The notes beneath the pieces were generated by a model that was given only the letters and a program-made list of their open reading frames with translations, made no database searches and was not told the origin of the DNA. This document shows positions 52,551-61,513 of a stretch of DNA of 64,000 nucleotides, in pieces. Numbering within the stretch: position 1 is the first letter of the stretch; each line of letters starts with the position of its first letter. Source of the stretch: Gallibacterium faecale (GTDB lineage Bacteria; Pseudomonadota; Gammaproteobacteria; Enterobacterales; Pasteurellaceae); contig NZ_JAQIBB010000101.1 of NCBI RefSeq assembly GCF_027920745.1, forward strand, positions 1 through 64,000, in the 5' to 3' direction. The position numbers were made by a program, and so were the translations under genes.

Positions 52551-54896
52551 ATGAAAAAATATTATTCATTCTTATCCTTGTCGATTCTCTCGGCGTTATA
52601 TAGTCAAGCGAGCTATGCTGATTTGACCAGTCAATGTTTATTAGGTGTTCCCCATTTTACTGGGGAGGTTGTGAAAACTGATCCTAATGATTTACCTGTT
52701 TATATTGATTCCGATAGTGCGGAAATTAACCAACCTAATAACGCCCTTTATACGGGCAATGTGCAAGTTGAGCAGGGGAATCGTAAATTACAAGCTGATT
52801 CTGTTTTTATCGAGCAAAAAGGAAATAAGCAAGATCTTCAACGTTATGCGTATGTAAATGGTAATATGAATTACCAAGATAATTTAGTGCAAGTTGTTGG
52901 GGAAAAAGCAGATATTCATCTTAATTCTAAAGATGCCAATATTTATCGTTCCAACTACCAATTTGTTGATCGACAAGGTCGTGGCGATGCTGAAAAAGCA
53001 GAGTTACGTCAAGATTACCGTTTATTAAAGAATGCGACGTTTACTTCTTGTTTGCCAAATAATAATTCATGGAAGATTCGTGCCTCTGAAATGAAGCAAC
53101 ATATCAAAGAAGAGTATGCAGATTTATGGAATGCGGTGTTTTATGTAAAAGACGTGCCAATGTTCTATTTTCCTTATGTTCAATTCCCAATAGGAGATCG
53201 TCGCCGTTCAGGGTTATTGATGCCAGATTTTGGGGCTTCAAGTACAGATGGCTATTATTATGCGCAACCGATTTATCTTAATCTTGCACCTAATTATGAT
53301 ATGACGATTACGCCAAAATATATGAGTAACCGAGGCGTACAATTTTTGGGTGAAGCACGTTATTTAAATATTTTAGGTTCTGGAGTTGTAGCGGGTGAAT
53401 ATATCAAAAATGATCGTTATGAAGATTATACGCAGGATGCCCCTCGTTATTTAGTGTATTGGCAAAATGGTGGTTCTCTTTGGGATAATTGGCGTTTTAA
53501 TGTGAATTATACTAAAGTGAGTGATCCTCGTTATTTTAATGATTTTTCATCACCTTATGGTAGTAGTACTGATGGTTATGCCACTCAAAGTTTCGCATTA
53601 AGCTATTATCAACCAAATTACAATCTCACTGTATCTGCAACGCAATTCCAAGTATTTGATACCGTATCAGTAGGGCCTTATCGGACTTTGCCGCAGATTG
53701 ATTTTAATTATTATCGTGATGGATTATTTAATGATTTAGTTGATTTTTCTCTCTATTCACAAGCCGTACAATTTAAAAACGATAGTGCGAAAATGCCATC
53801 AGCATGGCGTTTCCATATGGAACCTACTCTTTCGATGCCATTAGCCAATCGATATGGCAGTCTAAATTTAGAAACGAAATTGTATGCAACCCATTATTCG
53901 CAGAAAAAAGGCGAAGCTGTTGATGCGGTAGAGGTAGAAAAGTCGGTGAATCGTGTAATTCCTCAGTTTAAAGCAGAAGTGGCTACTGTATTAGCATCAA
54001 ATAAAACATTATTTGATGGTTATACTCAAACTATTGAACCAAAAGTACAATACGTTTATCGCCCTTATCGAAATCAAAGCAATATTGGAACTGATAGTTA
54101 CAGTTATTTAGGCTTTGGCTATGATTCAATTTTATTGCAGCAAGATTTCTACTCATTATTTAATGATCGACGTTATAGTGGTTTAGACCGGATAGCTTCA
54201 GCAAATCAATTAACTATTGGCGGAACAACACGCTTCTTTGATAAAGATGCAGATGAACGTTTTAATCTTTCTTTAGGGCAAATTCTTTATTTTACGCCGT
54301 CAAAAATTGATGAAAGTAGTAGAAATCGTACTCAAGGAACTTCCTCTTCTTGGGCGGCAGAAGCCAACTGGAAGATTAACCAACAATGGAATTGGAAAGG
54401 CGGTTATCAGTACGATACTTTATTTGATGAAACTGCATTAATGAATATGGCGCTTGAGTATCGTCCATCTGCCGAAAATTTGATCCAATTATCTTATCGT
54501 TATGTCAGTGAAAAATATATTGATCAAAATTTAACGGGAAGCAATGTGTATGATCAGAAGATTCGTCAAGTAGGGTTGGCAACAGCGTGGCAGATTAACG
54601 ACAACTGGGCAGTTGTTGGGCATGTATATCAAGATATTTCATTGAATAAGCCAGTAGAGCAATATATTGGTGTTGAATATCGCACCTGTTGTTGGAAAGC
54701 AAATATTGGTGCAAGACGTTATCTCACGGCGCCAAAAGAAGGGCAACAATACTCAAATCGTAATGATACCTTCTATAATAATTCATTTGGAATTAACTTT
54801 GAGATTTCAGGATTGGGTAATCGCCACGGTAGCAGTATGAGTAAGATGTTAAGTACTGGAATTATCCCATATTCATATCCATTTAGCTTACGTTAA
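52551..54896 (+). CDS. lptD: LPS-assembly outer-membrane protein LptD
   Basis: Beta-barrel that inserts lipopolysaccharide into the outer leaflet with LptE. A signal peptide (MKKYYSFLSLSILSALYSQA, then SYA) is followed by the OstA/LptA-like jellyroll domain and a long barrel. Cysteines that form the activating disulfides are seen early (SQCLLGVP), in the middle (FTSCLPNNN) and as an adjacent pair (EYRTCCWKAN). Length is 781 residues. The ATG at 52551 is my start; a TTG four codons earlier is possible. Essential gene. Confidence 0.95.
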   Translation: MKKYYSFLSLSILSALYSQASYADLTSQCLLGVPHFTGEVVKTDPNDLPVYIDSDSAEINQPNNALYTGNVQVEQGNRKLQADSVFIEQKGNKQDLQRYAYVNGNMNYQDNLVQVVGEKADIHLNSKDANIYRSNYQFVDRQGRGDAEKAELRQDYRLLKNATFTSCLPNNNSWKIRASEMKQHIKEEYADLWNAVFYVKDVPMFYFPYVQFPIGDRRRSGLLMPDFGASSTDGYYYAQPIYLNLAPNYDMTITPKYMSNRGVQFLGEARYLNILGSGVVAGEYIKNDRYEDYTQDAPRYLVYWQNGGSLWDNWRFNVNYTKVSDPRYFNDFSSPYGSSTDGYATQSFALSYYQPNYNLTVSATQFQVFDTVSVGPYRTLPQIDFNYYRDGLFNDLVDFSLYSQAVQFKNDSAKMPSAWRFHMEPTLSMPLANRYGSLNLETKLYATHYSQKKGEAVDAVEVEKSVNRVIPQFKAEVATVLASNKTLFDGYTQTIEPKVQYVYRPYRNQSNIGTDSYSYLGFGYDSILLQQDFYSLFNDRRYSGLDRIASANQLTIGGTTRFFDKDADERFNLSLGQILYFTPSKIDESSRNRTQGTSSSWAAEANWKINQQWNWKGGYQYDTLFDETALMNMALEYRPSAENLIQLSYRYVSEKYIDQNLTGSNVYDQKIRQVGLATAWQINDNWAVVGHVYQDISLNKPVEQYIGVEYRTCCWKANIGARRYLTAPKEGQQYSNRNDTFYNNSFGINFEISGLGNRHGSSMSKMLSTGIIPYSYPFSLR

Positions 54897-54916
54897 ATCT
54901 CAATCCAGTAAAGGAT

Positions 54917-54953
54917 AAAACCCCAGATTTATTGTATAAATCTGGGGTTTTTG
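54917..54953. terminator. Bidirectional terminator between lptD and ribA
   Basis: AAAACCCCAGATTT and AAATCTGGGGTTTTT form a long stem with a short loop, giving U-runs on both strands. It closes both convergent genes. Confidence 0.88.
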
Positions 54954-55580
54954 TTATTTTTTATGTTGATCGCATTGGCAATCATGGGTATGCACAATCA
55001 TATGTCCCATTTTTTCTGCTTTTACGGTGAGATAGCCAGTATTATAACGGTTTTCACCTACATTTAATGGTACACGTTCAACTACATTAATGCCTGCTTG
55101 TTTCATCGTATTAATTTTTTCAGGATTATTCGTTAATAGACGAATGGCTTTAACACCTAATAACTCAAACATTTCAGCACAAACACTAAAATCACGTTCG
55201 TCTTCTTTAAATCCAAGTGCTAAGTTTGCTTCGATTGTGTCCATTCCTTGATCTTGTAACGCATAAGCACGAATTTTATTGATTAATCCAATCCCACGAC
55301 CTTCTGCACGGTGATAAATTAATACGCCTCGTCCTGCTTCACTAATTTGCTTTAATGCTGCTTGTAATTGAAAGCCACAGTCGCATTTTAGACTATGTAA
55401 TGTATCACCAGTTAAACATTCTGAATGAATCCTCGCTAATACAGGTTCATCATTGGTGACATCTCCTAACACTAAAGCAACATGTTCTTTATGAGTTTCT
55501 GGATGTTCAAAACCGATAATTTTAAAAATACCAAATTCTGTTGGTAAGTTTGCCTGAGCAACAAGTTCAATTTTTGCCAT
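54954..55580 (-). CDS. ribA: GTP cyclohydrolase II
   Basis: First step of riboflavin synthesis from GTP. Zinc ligands are seen in HSECLTGDTLHSLKCDCGF, the GTP-binding region in YHRAEGRGIGLINKIRAYAL, and the C-terminal LLTNNPEKINTMKQAGINVV. Length is 208 residues, with a histidine/cysteine-rich tail (HTHDCQCDQHKK). It stands alone. I saw no FMN riboswitch in the 266 bp upstream, so flavin feedback at this gene is not evident. Confidence 0.95.
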   Translation of the reverse strand: MAKIELVAQANLPTEFGIFKIIGFEHPETHKEHVALVLGDVTNDEPVLARIHSECLTGDTLHSLKCDCGFQLQAALKQISEAGRGVLIYHRAEGRGIGLINKIRAYALQDQGMDTIEANLALGFKEDERDFSVCAEMFELLGVKAIRLLTNNPEKINTMKQAGINVVERVPLNVGENRYNTGYLTVKAEKMGHMIVHTHDCQCDQHKK

Positions 55581-55781
55581 TTTCTGTCCTTAGTTATGTT
55601 ATGTATGGCGTGATGCTAATCGAATAAAAATGTAAAAGGGTGACATTATATACATTATTTTTCGATTTTTCTGTTACTTTTTGATGATTATTTAGGGGGC
55701 TATGGATATTTTATTTGTTGCAGCATTGTAGGCAAAAATTGCCACAGATTCTAATAACAACTTGATGATTGATCTGGAAGG

Positions 55782-55810
55782 TTAGTAAAGCCCAGAAAAT
55801 AAGATATAAT
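55782..55810 (+). promoter_or_regulatory. Possible sigma-70 promoter of the nagK-nadV cluster
   Basis: A perfect -10 element TATAAT (55805-55810) lies 17 bp after TTAGTA, a weak -35. It sits 37 bp before nagK and would drive the cluster down to yfaE. Confidence 0.4.
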
Positions 55811-55846
55811 TCCGCCCAGTTTGACTAACTTAAGCGAGCGTAGATT

Positions 55847-56764
55847 ATGTTATACGGAATTGATATTGGTGGTACTAAAATTGAATTAGCAGTATTTAAT
55901 CAACAATTAGAAAAGCTTCATAGTGAACGGGTTGATACACCACAAACATCTTATGAAGCGTGGTTAAATGCGGTAGTGCAATTAGTAGAGAGCGCAGATG
56001 CAAAATTTAATTGCAAGGGTACAGTGGGTATTGGTGTACCTGGTTTTGTACGTCGTGATACAGGGATTGCTGAAATTACTAATATTCGTGTAGCAGATAA
56101 CAAACCAATTATTCGTGATTTAACAGAACGTTTGCAAAGAGAAGTACGAATTGAAAATGATGCAAACTGTTTTGCATTATCAGAAGCGTGGGATGCTGAT
56201 AGTCAACAATATGCAACCGTATTAGGGCTAATTATTGGTACCGGCTTTGGCGGTGGCTTAGTCTTTAATGGTAAAGTACATTCTGGTAAAGTTGGTATGG
56301 CAGGTGAAGTGGGGCATATTCAACTCAATTACCATGCATTGAAACTCCTTGGTTGGGATCAAGCACCAATTTATCAATGTGGCTGTGGTAATGAAGCCTG
56401 CTTAGATACTTATCTTTCAGGGCGAGGCTTTGAGCTATTACACCATGATTTACTCAAAGAAAAGCTTTCAGCAAAAGAAATTATTCAACGCTTCTATCAA
56501 AATGATGCAAAAACGGTGGAATTTGTTGATAAATTTATTGAATTAATGGCAATTTGTTTTGGTAATTTGATTACAGTATTAGATCCAGACGCTATCTTTT
56601 TAGGTGGTGGATTATCTAATTTTGATTATATCTATGAAGCATTACCACAACGCTTACCAAAACACTTAATGCGTAGTGCTGTAGTACCTGCAATTTTGAA
56701 AGCAAAACATGGAGATTCTGGCGGTGTGCGCGGAGCAGCAGCATTATTTTTAAGTCGAGATTAA
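55847..56764 (+). CDS. nagK: N-acetylglucosamine kinase NagK
   Basis: ROK-family kinase that phosphorylates N-acetylglucosamine recovered from peptidoglycan turnover or the host. The N-terminus MLYGIDIGGTKIELAVFN is the phosphate-binding loop, NDANCFALSEAWD holds the catalytic aspartate, and CGCGNEACLDTYLSGRG is the zinc-binding ROK signature. Length is 305 residues, near E. coli NagK (303). It is first of a close-packed five-gene run, 25 bp before the lipoprotein gene. Confidence 0.95.
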   Translation: MLYGIDIGGTKIELAVFNQQLEKLHSERVDTPQTSYEAWLNAVVQLVESADAKFNCKGTVGIGVPGFVRRDTGIAEITNIRVADNKPIIRDLTERLQREVRIENDANCFALSEAWDADSQQYATVLGLIIGTGFGGGLVFNGKVHSGKVGMAGEVGHIQLNYHALKLLGWDQAPIYQCGCGNEACLDTYLSGRGFELLHHDLLKEKLSAKEIIQRFYQNDAKTVEFVDKFIELMAICFGNLITVLDPDAIFLGGGLSNFDYIYEALPQRLPKHLMRSAVVPAILKAKHGDSGGVRGAAALFLSRD

Positions 56765-56788
56765 TTAATAAGATGGAGAAGTAAAAAG

Positions 56789-57424
56789 ATGAAAAAACTA
56801 TCAGTATTCGCCTCTATGTTGGTGGCGTTATTATTATCAGCGTGTAGTCAATTACATTTTCCTACAGCGTCTGTATCTGAAGCTAAAAGTGTGTCAGATC
56901 CATTAGCGAAAGAAGATGCTGCATTAAAAGCGATCAGAGAAACTGCACAACGCTTACCAAGTTTCACGTATGAAACGGGGCAACAAACAGCGACCGCTTA
57001 TTTTAATCAACAACAAATCACCTTTATTACCGTGAAATCGCCAAAAAAAGTAGAGAATATCTATTTGAAGAATGGGCGTGTTGCAGCGGTGATTAATGAT
57101 CAACATTACTATGATTTCAGTAAAGGTAATCTAAATAATGAACAATTAGCAGCAGAAAAATGGGTGCAAAAATTAGGTTATAACTCTGCGGATCGCAATA
57201 TTTCTGCTGTTCGTACAGGTGATGAGGCAAAATTAAACTACTTATGTATTGCAAAAATTCAACAAGTCGCAGGAACGAAAAAAGTATTACGTACTTCAGC
57301 AAATAGTGCGCAAAGTACATCACGTTTAACAGCGTCTATGCGTTTGAATGGAAATAAATTTTACCAAATGGACTGTGTCCTTTCAGGGGATCGAGTAGCG
57401 AAATTAAGTCTGATCGCAAAATAA
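56789..57424 (+). CDS. Predicted lipoprotein of unknown function
   Basis: A 211-residue protein. MKKLSVFASMLVALLLSACS shows a lipobox with Cys19, predicting a lipid-anchored periplasmic protein. The mature part begins with a polar linker and has no motif I recognise; its middle (TFITVKSPKKVENIYLKNGR) looks like a beta-strand repeat domain, and two cysteines (YLCIAK and MDCVLSG) could pair. It lies between nagK and nadV with 25-bp gaps on both sides, so it is probably co-expressed with them. Confidence 0.7.
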   Translation: MKKLSVFASMLVALLLSACSQLHFPTASVSEAKSVSDPLAKEDAALKAIRETAQRLPSFTYETGQQTATAYFNQQQITFITVKSPKKVENIYLKNGRVAAVINDQHYYDFSKGNLNNEQLAAEKWVQKLGYNSADRNISAVRTGDEAKLNYLCIAKIQQVAGTKKVLRTSANSAQSTSRLTASMRLNGNKFYQMDCVLSGDRVAKLSLIAK

Positions 57425-57448
57425 GCTAAAACCAAGAGGATAACCATA

Positions 57449-58861
57449 ATGGAAAAAAATATTATCTTGATGAGTGATTCATATAAATATTCCCACTCAG
57501 CACAATATCCAAACAAGATGACGTATATGCATCATTACATTGAAAGTCGTGGTGGGCGTTATGGATATACCCAGTTTTTTGGTTTGCAATATTATTTGAA
57601 GAAATATCTTTGCCAACCTATTACCCAAGCCATGATTGATGAAGCAGAAGAAATTATGCGGATGCATGGCTTACCATTTGATCGGGTGAATTGGCAATAT
57701 ATTTTGGATACGCATAAAGGGTATCTTCCGTTGCGAATTCGTGCCGTACCGGAAGGAAGCTTAGTTAATAATCATAATGTGTTATTAACAGTAGAAAATA
57801 CCGATCAGAACTGTGCATGGTTAGTCAGTTTTTTTGAAACATTATTATTAAAAATTTGGTATCCATGTACAGTGGCAACACTTTCTCATTCCTATCAACG
57901 AATTTGTCGTAAATTCCTACAGGAAACGGCAGAGAGTTTTGATGCATTACCTTTTATGCTGCATGATTTTGGTTATCGTGGTGTATCAAGCGAAGAAAGT
58001 GCTTCAATTGGCGGTGGTGCGCATTTAATCAATTTTAAAGGGACAGATAATGTCAGTGCGTTGCTGTTTATGCGTCAATATTATGCAGCCGAAATGGCAG
58101 GGTTTAGTGTACCTGCGGCTGAACACAGCACAATAACGTCATGGTCAAAAGCACGAGAAGCAGAAGCGTATGCTAATTTACTCGATAAGTATCAAGATTC
58201 AGTGATTTCGATTGTGGTCGATAGTTATGATTACTATAACGCAATTGGCAATATCTTTTGTAAGCAGTTAGCGGATAAAGTGAAACAACGTAAATATCCA
58301 TTAGTTGTACGTCCAGATAGTGGAGATGCAATCACTAATGTACTATTTGCTTGTGAAAAACTAGCAGAGGCTTTTGGTGCTACTCGTAATCAGAAAGGCT
58401 ATCTTGTATTAAATAATGTCAGAGTATTGCAGGGCGATGGGATTAATGAGAATAGTACATGGGATTTATTAAAAGCCTTACAAGATAATGGCTTCTCAGT
58501 AGAAAATTTAATTCTCGGTTGTGGTGGTTCGTTACTACAAGGTAATTTTGATACCAGTATTAATCGGGATACTCACCGCTTTGCAATGAAATGTAGCTGT
58601 GTAATTACAGATGGTAAGTTAGTTGATGTGTATAAAGCACCAATCACAGATAAAGGTAAAGTAAGCAAAAAAGGACGCTTAGATTTAATTTGGGATGGTG
58701 AAAAATATAAAACTATCAATATTGATCACTTGCCATTAAACCAATATGCAGAAAATTCAATGATGCAAACTGTATTTGAAAATGGGAAATTACTAGTAGA
58801 TTGGAATTTAGCTGACGTACAACAAAATGCCCAGCGTTATCAGCCGCAAGTAACAAAATAA
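57449..58861 (+). CDS. nadV: Nicotinamide phosphoribosyltransferase NadV
   Basis: Makes NMN from nicotinamide and PRPP, allowing NAD synthesis from nicotinamide. In Pasteurellaceae, possession of nadV marks V-factor independence. Strong NAMPT signatures: MLHDFGYRGVSSEESASIGG, the phosphorylated active histidine His226 in SVPAAEHSTITSW, and PLVVRPDSGDAI. Length is 470 residues, the usual size. It appears intact and chromosomal here, between a lipoprotein gene and a broken kinase gene, rather than on a small plasmid as described for Haemophilus ducreyi. Confidence 0.95.
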   Translation: MEKNIILMSDSYKYSHSAQYPNKMTYMHHYIESRGGRYGYTQFFGLQYYLKKYLCQPITQAMIDEAEEIMRMHGLPFDRVNWQYILDTHKGYLPLRIRAVPEGSLVNNHNVLLTVENTDQNCAWLVSFFETLLLKIWYPCTVATLSHSYQRICRKFLQETAESFDALPFMLHDFGYRGVSSEESASIGGGAHLINFKGTDNVSALLFMRQYYAAEMAGFSVPAAEHSTITSWSKAREAEAYANLLDKYQDSVISIVVDSYDYYNAIGNIFCKQLADKVKQRKYPLVVRPDSGDAITNVLFACEKLAEAFGATRNQKGYLVLNNVRVLQGDGINENSTWDLLKALQDNGFSVENLILGCGGSLLQGNFDTSINRDTHRFAMKCSCVITDGKLVDVYKAPITDKGKVSKKGRLDLIWDGEKYKTINIDHLPLNQYAENSMMQTVFENGKLLVDWNLADVQQNAQRYQPQVTK

Positions 58862-58880
58862 TAAAATTCTGGATGTTTTT

Positions 58881-59605
58881 ATGAATTTTTCTGAATATGT
58901 TGCCGATTTAGTTGCGAAAAACCCTGATGAAAGGGTTTTTCCATTTGAGTATGCAGATAAGAAATATTGGATTAAACAGGTTGAACAAACAACAGGTGCA
59001 ATGCGTCTGTTAAAGCCAAATCCAACAGCCTCATTACAACGGGAAATCAAAACACTGCAAGATTTAAATCAACGCCATGCCGCAGTCGCGCCGTCGCGCC
59101 GTTAGTGTTAGTTGCAGAAACTTATTTTGTGATTGAAGATGTTGGGCAATCAGTAAAACGATACTTAAATGAACCAACTACAACCCCAGAATTTGCGAAA
59201 AGGCTACTGAGCGATGCAGCTACCGCATTAGCACAGTTACATCAGCAAGATCTTTTCCATGGTCGTCCAGCTATTCGAGATATGGGATGGAAAGAAGATG
59301 GCGTGCGTTTTATTGATTTTGAATCCCAAGTATTTAGTAAGAATTTGCAATTACAAAAAGCACGTGATTTATTGTTCTATATCCATAGTCTTTATGTAAG
59401 TGAAAAAGTGTCTGATCAACAAATTGCAGAGAGCATTTCAGTTTACCGACAGCAAGGTGGTGAACAGCAATGGCAATATACTTACCAATTAGTTAATAAA
59501 TGGCGCTGGTTGTATGCAGGACTATGTTTATTCCGTTGTATTGCACGTACTGATCTCATCGCATTATTGAATTTATTCCGTTTTGTTTTAGCTTACGGTA
59601 AGTAG
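58881..59605 (+). pseudogene. LPS-kinase/BUD32-like protein kinase, frameshifted by an 8-bp duplication
   Basis: Two adjacent frames, 58881-59105 and 59105-59605, form one protein if a single copy of a tandem octamer at 59085-59100 is removed; the junction then reads AAVAPLVLVAETYFVIEDVG without a break. The restored protein has 238 residues. Kinase-like motifs lie in the second half: LFHGRPAIRDMGW and VRFIDFESQ, as in the InaA/BUD32-type lipopolysaccharide or small-molecule kinases; the lysine-containing N-lobe is in the first half. As sequenced, translation stops after 74 residues. Substrate unknown. Confidence 0.8.
59085..59100 (+). repeat. Tandem octamer GTCGCGCC x2
   Basis: Two perfect copies of GTCGCGCC, G/C-rich in AT-rich surroundings, lie inside the kinase gene. 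Two copies put the gene out of frame; one copy restores it. Slippage could in principle switch the gene. Confidence 0.9.
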
Positions 59606-59614
59606 AATACGAAT

Positions 59615-59872
59615 ATGAAGATTTACCAAATCAAATTAACACGAAGCGGACACGTTTTTTCGCATGATAATCAATGTTCATTACTTGAAAACTTAGAGCA
59701 GCAACATATTCCCCATGAATATCAATGTTGTTCAGGATATTGTGGAGCTTGCCGTGCAAAATTATTACAAGGGCAGGTAAGTTATCGCCAGCCACCATTA
59801 GCCTTTTTACAAGAGGATGATGTATTACTTTGTTGTTGTCAGGTAGAGTCTGATCTTGAACTCGATCTCTAA
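59615..59872 (+). CDS. yfaE: [2Fe-2S] ferredoxin-like protein YfaE
   Basis: An 85-residue plant-type ferredoxin. The cluster ligands fit EYQCCSGYCGACRAKLLQGQ plus the later cysteines of LLCCCQVE, very like E. coli YfaE, which maintains the diiron-tyrosyl radical of ribonucleotide reductase NrdB. E. coli has it beside nrdAB; here it ends the nagK-nadV run, 9 bp after the kinase pseudogene, away from nrd genes. Two extra cysteines beside the ligands are unusual but also partly seen in E. coli. Confidence 0.88.
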   Translation: MKIYQIKLTRSGHVFSHDNQCSLLENLEQQHIPHEYQCCSGYCGACRAKLLQGQVSYRQPPLAFLQEDDVLLCCCQVESDLELDL

Positions 59873-60001
59873 TCATTATTTGCCATTTCTACTACATCAT
59901 TTATTTCTTCTGACCCCATTAAATAATCAAAAATTGACACTTTTAAACCCATCAATTTACGCCAGAATAAGTTCGTTCAAATAACAACGGAGGATAAATT
60001 G

Positions 60002-60889
60002 ATGAGTACAATTATTGGTAGTGATGTAGTAAAACGCGGTATGGCACAGATGCAAAAAGGTGGCGTGATTATGGATGTAGTCAATGCAGAGCAAGCTCGT
60101 ATTGCAGAAGCTGCGGGTGCAGTGGCGGTGATGGCATTAGAACGTGTGCCTTCTGATATTCGTAAAGCCGGCGGTGTGGCGAGAATGGCGAATCCACGTA
60201 TTGTTAAAGAAGTGATGGATGCTGTATCTATCCCTGTAATGGCTAAAGCGAGAATTGGTCATATTACGGAAGCTCGTGTATTAGAAGCGATGGGCGTGGA
60301 TTATATTGATGAAAGTGAAGTATTAACGCCAGCAGATGAAGAGTTTCATCTGTTAAAAAGTGAGTTTACTGTTCCTTTTGTGTGTGGCTGTCGTGATCTT
60401 GGTGAAGTCTTAAGACGTATTGGTGAAGGGGCTGCAATGTTGCGTACCAAAGGCGAACCAGGAACAGGCAATATTGTAGAAGCGGTACGTCATATGCGGA
60501 AAGTCAATGCGCAAGTTCGCAAGGTAGTTGCGATGAGTCATGATGAATTAATGACAGAGGCAAAAAATTTAGGTGCACCTTTTGAATTATTATTACAGAT
60601 TAAACAGTTAGGAAAATTGCCGGTGGTGAATTTTGCTGCGGGTGGTGTTGCTACGCCAGCAGATGCGGCATTAATGATGGAATTAGGTGCGGATGGTGTT
60701 TTTGTCGGATCAGGTATTTTTAAATCTGAAAATCCTGAAAAATTTGCTAAAGCAATCGTACAAGCCACTACACATTATCAAGATTATGATTTGATCGCTC
60801 GTTTATCTGAAGATCTTGGTGAAGCAATGAAAGGGATTGAAATATCACAGCTTTCTGCTGCTGAAAGAATGCAAGATCGTGGTTGGTAA
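60002..60889 (+). CDS. pdxS: Pyridoxal 5'-phosphate synthase subunit PdxS
   Basis: Synthase subunit that condenses ribose-5-phosphate, glyceraldehyde-3-phosphate and ammonia into PLP. The ring-forming lysines lie in SIPVMAKARIGHI and MLRTKGEPGTGNIVEAVRHM, and VIMDVVNAEQARIAE holds the catalytic aspartate. Length is 295 residues. The ATG at 60002 follows a strong AACGGAGGA site. It lies one base before pdxT, a single operon. This deoxyxylulose-independent route replaces the enterobacterial PdxA/PdxJ path. Confidence 0.97.
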   Translation: MSTIIGSDVVKRGMAQMQKGGVIMDVVNAEQARIAEAAGAVAVMALERVPSDIRKAGGVARMANPRIVKEVMDAVSIPVMAKARIGHITEARVLEAMGVDYIDESEVLTPADEEFHLLKSEFTVPFVCGCRDLGEVLRRIGEGAAMLRTKGEPGTGNIVEAVRHMRKVNAQVRKVVAMSHDELMTEAKNLGAPFELLLQIKQLGKLPVVNFAAGGVATPADAALMMELGADGVFVGSGIFKSENPEKFAKAIVQATTHYQDYDLIARLSEDLGEAMKGIEISQLSAAERMQDRGW

Positions 60890-60890
60890 T

Positions 60891-61460
60891 ATGAAAGCGT
60901 TAAAGATAGGTGTATTGGCTTTGCAAGGCGCTGTTAGCGAACATTTAACTCAACTTGCACAATTAGGTGTGACGGGTGTTGCGGTTAAACGTGTTGAACA
61001 GCTTGCAGAATTGGATGGAATTATCTTACCAGGTGGTGAAAGTACAACGATTGGCAAGTTAATGCGCCAATATGGTTTTATTGATGCGTTACAACAATTC
61101 GCACAGACGAAAGCAATTTTCGGTACTTGTGCTGGTATGATCTTATTAGCGAGAGAGATTGTTGGTGGTGAACCAGCACATTTACAGCTGATGGATATTC
61201 AAGTACAACGTAATGCATTTGGGCGACAAGTTGATAGCTTCCAAACAGCATTACAGGTTACGGGGATTGAACAACCCGTACCAGCAGTATTTATTCGGGC
61301 ACCGTATATTGTGAAAACAGGCAACACTGTTGAAGTGTTAGCCTCTTTTGCGGGACATCCTGTATTAGCTCGCCAAGGTAAATTACTTGCTTGCTCTTTT
61401 CATCCAGAATTAACGGATAATTTAGCAATTTTAAAATTGTTTTTGACGTTATGTAGATAA
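60891..61460 (+). CDS. pdxT: Glutaminase subunit of PLP synthase PdxT
   Basis: Releases ammonia from glutamine for PdxS. Signatures: IGVLALQGAVSEHL at the start, the oxyanion loop LPGGESTTIGKLMRQYG, the nucleophile in AIFGTCAGMILLA, and the His/Glu of CSFHPELTDN. From the ATG at 60891, one base after the pdxS stop, it is 189 residues, the standard size; an upstream in-frame start within pdxS is not needed. Confidence 0.96.
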   Translation: MKALKIGVLALQGAVSEHLTQLAQLGVTGVAVKRVEQLAELDGIILPGGESTTIGKLMRQYGFIDALQQFAQTKAIFGTCAGMILLAREIVGGEPAHLQLMDIQVQRNAFGRQVDSFQTALQVTGIEQPVPAVFIRAPYIVKTGNTVEVLASFAGHPVLARQGKLLACSFHPELTDNLAILKLFLTLCR

Positions 61461-61468
61461 TTAGTTGA

Positions 61469-61507
61469 TACCTCACACTTTCTCAGAGATGAAAAAGCGT
61501 GAGGTAT
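61469..61507. terminator. Shared terminator between pdxT and dsbD
   Basis: ATACCTCAC and GTGAGGTAT form the base of a hairpin that extends through CTTT/AAAAAG with one mismatch. It lies between the two convergent genes. Confidence 0.75.
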
Positions 61508-61513
61508 TGTGAT

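Noticed and set aside
55581..55846. FMN riboswitch before ribA
   Set aside because: I looked for the conserved RFN element segments and saw none in this interval.
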